Assembly: GCA_964017155.1 (NCBI GenBank)
Contig: OZ024854.1
Location: 14,861,181 to 14,925,180, forward strand
Reading direction: 5' to 3'
Length of the DNA: 64,000 nucleotides
Source of the DNA: Oasisia sp. SBJ-2009
Taxonomy: Eukaryota; Annelida; Polychaeta; Sabellida; Siboglinidae
In this document: piece after piece, positions 61,111 to 64,000 of the stretch
Position numbering within the stretch: the first letter of the stretch is position 1
Layout of the letters: each line of letters opens with the position of its first letter
Position numbers and translations under genes: made by a program
Notes under the pieces: model-generated
What the model saw: only the letters and a program-made list of their open reading frames with translations
Database searches by the model: none
What the model was told of the DNA's origin: nothing

Positions 61111-61899
61111 TACATTGTCATTATCAACATTTTGTTTTCACAGTCACATAATGCCTGCCAAACTGACTACCTTCACTGCAACTTCACCCAACAGTGCTAA
61201 TTATTGATGAAGACAATTAACAGCAGATATCCTTCATGGCCCTGCAGTGACTACAACCTTTGTTTGCTCAGAGCCAGAGGATGGACCATTTGTTCTTTAG
61301 CTATTCTGGTTTCCTGGCTGACTTTGAAGGTGAACTATCACACTTCCTCACAAGATCCTAGCAGTGATTAGTAGTGTCTCTCCTGAGAGCAACATAGGCA
61401 TATTATTATGTACCTCCTGGCTTAACATAACCAAAAGTAATTAATGAAAAAGTACGATCTGTACTAAAAAAACTATCCGATTGAAAAAGAATGGCAATTG
61501 CACTCATTGCCCCATAGTATCACCCTACCATTATGAATTTTCCATAATCACTCTGGAAATTTACCTCACATTACAATGGACTGTATGAATGAAAATAAAA
61601 ATTTCACATTAGAAAATTATAGACACCAAAGAACCGTTATTCTTACAAATAATGCCCAGACAAGTTCACAGCTGGTGTCATTTATCAGTAAATGAAGCTG
61701 CTGTAGCCAGATGCTCACTGGCACTGGATTCAATTACATTCCCTCAGCCTGTGGATGGGCTTAGGGGTCACTGTGACTACAAACACTTGATTGACTACTG
61801 TAGGGTGGGGTGGATGACACACTGACCATTACCTACTAGACAACCAGACTAGTTATTAGGCAGGCTTACTAGTCTGCCCTCATCTTTACTAGAGTACGG
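61111..61899. other. No gene recognised
   Basis: Unique-looking sequence without motif or repeat that I can name. Confidence 0.45.
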
Positions 61900-62262
61900 A
61901 CTAGCGGAATAGTGGGTAGTTCTACGGTTCTACCCCTGGGTAGAGCATCACACTCTCAACTAAGAGGACCCGGGTTCAAATCCTGTGCTGCTGTGAAAAA
62001 ACTTGGGGAAGTTTGTTCATGCTACACTGCTCCAGTTCACTCAGATGTAGAAATGAGTATATGGCTATAGACAGTGGTGAATTTGTGCGTCCGAGTAGTC
62101 TGCAAATTAATTGCCACGTGGCTGAATGCTTCCCAGAGAAGCCGAGATGGTGTTTGATTGAACAGGTCTGCCAGGGAGTAAAGTGTAAGGCCCTTTGAGC
62201 AATCCTAGCTGAGGATTGGATACTGTGCTATGTAAGAACTTACCTTTTACATTAAAGTTAAA
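61900..62262 (+). mobile_element. tRNA-derived SINE
   Basis: The head carries pol III promoter-like boxes: GGGTAGAGCATCACACTCTC (A-box region) and GGGTTCAAATCC (B box) about 30 bp apart, as in a tRNA gene, but the sequence does not fold into a clean tRNA and lacks mature ends. The body ends in GCCCTTTGAGCAATCCTAGC and GGATACTGTGCTATGTAAGA, a tail like those of SINEs that use LINE machinery. Confidence 0.7.
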
Positions 62263-62359
62263 AAAGTTAAAGACACTATAGTTCCCACAGCGATAGGCTA
62301 TGTGGGAGGTGTGTCTGAGTGAATGTATGTAAATAAGCGTGGGGCAGATTGTGTTATCG

Positions 62360-62614
62360 GGAATACTGTCGATAATGGGCAGCAGAGAAAAATAATACAA
62401 GAAATGTAGAAGAATGGCCATCAACACATTACTACATAAGTTATGTATGGAGGAAGGAATCGGCTTTGTTGACATGTGGGCAAGCTTTGTAGAGAGAGAA
62501 GATATGTTTATGAATGACGGGCTTCACTTATCGGGAAAGGGAGCAGCAGTTCTGGGGAGTGAGTTCATAAGGTGCATAAATGAAGGCACAGGTCAGTTCA
62601 GTGTTTATAATTAG
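62360..62614 (+). pseudogene. CR1 ORF1 esterase-like C-terminus
   Basis: RMAINTLLHKLCMEEGIGFV, then DMWASFVEREDMFMNDGLHL and SGKGAAVLGSEF. The DGLHLSGKG block holds the Asp-x-x-His pair of SGNH-type esterases found in CR1 ORF1 proteins. The start of the domain (GDS) is not seen. The frame ends normally at 62614. Confidence 0.85.
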
Positions 62615-62639
62615 GTGCACGGGAGGGATACATAAAGCC

Positions 62640-63587
62640 ATTTCAAGAAAACTGTACAGACAAATCTACAAGGGGAAAAAATCACAAAATTTCAATAAAA
62701 ATGAACTTACATGTATATGCTTAAATGCCAGAAGCATAATAAACAAGAGAAGTGACCTAGACTACATGATAGCGGATACAGAACCTGATATAATAGGCAT
62801 CACAGAATCATGGGCAAATAAAGACATGGTTGATGCCGAACTAGTCTCAGGTTATGTAATGTTTCGAAAAGACAGACAAGAAAGAAGGGGAGGTGGGGTC
62901 ATTATGTATATTAAGGATTCTTTATAAGCATACGAAATACAGATGGAAAAGGAAGCAGAATGCGAAGAAGCAATCTGGTACAATATAGCCACACAAAAAC
63001 TCAACATTAACGATAGGGCTAATTTATCGTAGGCAAGAAGAGCAGCAGTTCTGGAAAGTGAGTTCATAGCAATACAACAAGAAGATGATGAAAAATTGCA
63101 CAATGCCATAAAGGAGATTAGTAAAATGGAATGTGTTATAATAGGTGACTTTAATCATGGTCATATTCAGTGGTAATCACTAGAGAGTGTAGGAAGAGAT
63201 GACCTGCAGTTTTTACGTATAATACAGGACTGTTTCCTTACACAACTTGGTTTAGAACCAACTAGAGGTGGAAATGTGTTGGATTTAGTATTCTCCTCTA
63301 AAAACGAATTAGTTGATAATATTAAAATAGGTGAGCCTTTGGGATCTAGTGACCATAATCAGATCCATTTTAGTATTAAAATACAAACAGAGATTACTGA
63401 CAAAAAGCGATGGAGAAGAAATTTAAACAAAAGCAAATATAAACAAATGAGAACCTACTTAGCAAGCATAAATTGGACTGACTTTATGAAGGACAAGACA
63501 GCAACAGAATGTTGGATAATTTTGAAAGATGAGATTGAGGGCATTACTGAAACATTTGTTCTAATAAAAACAAGGGAAACAATCTAG
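62640..63587 (+). pseudogene. CR1 ORF2 endonuclease domain
   Basis: CICLNARSIINKRSDLDYMI, DIIGITESWANKDMVDAELV, RRGGGVIMYIKDSL (stop at 62926), then a shifted and damaged stretch, IIGDFNHGHIQW, GGNVLDLVFSSKNELVDNIK and EPLGSSDHNQIHFSI. GDFN and SDHNQ are the catalytic Asp/Asn and His boxes of APE-type endonuclease. Stops at 62926, 63030 and 63175 inactivate it. Confidence 0.9.
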
Positions 63588-64000
63588 GAAGAAACACCTG
63601 TCAAAAGAAGCTATACGAAAGATTGCCTACAAACAAATAACACCGAGAATATACAGAAACACTGGAAATATAGAAGACTATAACAATTACAAAAAGAGGC
63701 CCTTAACTTAGCTTCAGCTGAAATAAGAAAATCAAAAGGGTCCTTTGAAAAAAAAAATTGCGAATGACATAAAAAGTGATAGTAAGAGTTTCTACGCATA
63801 TGTAAGGAGTAAACAGAACATTTGAGATAAAGTAGGACCACTAGAAAACAATGCAGGCAACTTAATATCTGATGGGTTTTTAAATGGCAGAGGATCTGAA
63901 TGAATATTTTAGCACTGTGTTCACTAAAGAAGATATATAAGTTCACTGCAGGTACCTGCTAGGAAATTTTAGGGTGATGAATCACATAATTTAGGGAAGT
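63588..64000 (+). pseudogene. CR1 ORF2 linker to window end
   Basis: Lysine-rich linker across frames, for example SDSKSFYAYVRSKQNI and a NAGNLISD-type motif that precedes RT in CR1 elements. It is cut off by the window end. Confidence 0.7.

Larger units (their letters stand above)
62290..64000 (+). mobile_element. CR1-type LINE with esterase ORF1 tail, runs off the window
   Basis: ORF1 end and the start of ORF2 of a CR1-clade LINE, with several stops. It continues beyond position 64000, where the RT would be expected. It lies just after the SINE, whose tail could have been recognised by such a LINE. Confidence 0.88.

Noticed and set aside
61930..62000. Functional tRNA gene
   Set aside because: Only pol III boxes are present; no cloverleaf with a proper acceptor stem can be drawn, and the body continues as a SINE.

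Overview
This window is intron-rich animal DNA, probably from a marine invertebrate. It is AT-rich and full of long (TA)n tracts. It carries decayed LINEs of several clades (CR1/Jockey-like, RTE-like, APE-type), a Penelope-like element, a DIRS-like tyrosine recombinase, a Tc1/mariner relic, hAT-like and palindromic DNA elements, and a tRNA-derived SINE. There are no bacterial features. The sequence does not fix the species: a lancelet, another invertebrate deuterostome or a lophotrochozoan would all fit.

The one host gene I can support runs right to left on the minus strand, from about 59.9 kb to 9.0 kb, and continues past both window edges. Its clearest part is two adjoining exons (10598-10737 and 8976-9129). 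When spliced they give a basic juxtadomain segment and the start of a protein kinase domain: a glycine-rich loop IGEGGFGTVYVG split by an intron, the VAVK lysine, and a helix-C segment. Upstream lie at least eight very short exons with good splice sites, 24-114 nt long and almost all in phase 0. Many encode one compact tyrosine motif each (DDYADT, YEPM, IYATP, TYMNV, EYSHV, MYAQ). Because they are symmetric, any of them can be skipped without a frameshift. The model is a kinase with a modular, alternatively spliced array of phosphotyrosine-type docking cassettes. One cassette has been duplicated in tandem (47.93 kb and 49.63 kb). The duplicate exon has diverged far more than its flanking introns and now reads YIDM, but its donor is damaged.

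Layout. 1-3.5 kb: intergenic or intronic, with a (CGAA)n array and two hairpins. 3.57-8.46 kb: a 4.9 kb imperfect palindromic DNA element with a recurring GATACCGAGCG motif. 8.46-10.74 kb: tetranucleotide arrays, then the kinase exons. 11.7-19.1 kb: minus-strand CR1/Jockey-like LINEs, one split by a plus-strand LINE. 19.2-29.3 kb: cassette exons among RTE fragments, small elements with inverted repeats and a tyrosine-recombinase relic. 29.4-35.6 kb: three plus-strand LINEs ending in a long (CTAT)n array. 35.9-40 kb: three further exons. 40.3-44.5 kb: LINE debris, tandem repeats and CCGAGATCGG palindromes. 44.5-50.6 kb: a tandem duplication whose first copy is interrupted by a Tc1-like and a Penelope-like element. 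50.6-54.2 kb: a (TA)n region successively invaded by a hAT-like element, a LINE and a TIR element. 54.2-59.6 kb: an LTR-retrotransposon trace and a long LINE with a 34-bp target duplication. 59.9 kb: the first exon seen. 60-64 kb: degenerate repeat, a SINE and a CR1 element with an esterase-type ORF1 tail.

All exon calls come from reading splice consensus, phase and motif by eye. The kinase exons are firm; the mini-exons are predictions that transcript data would settle. No tRNA, rRNA or CRISPR was found.
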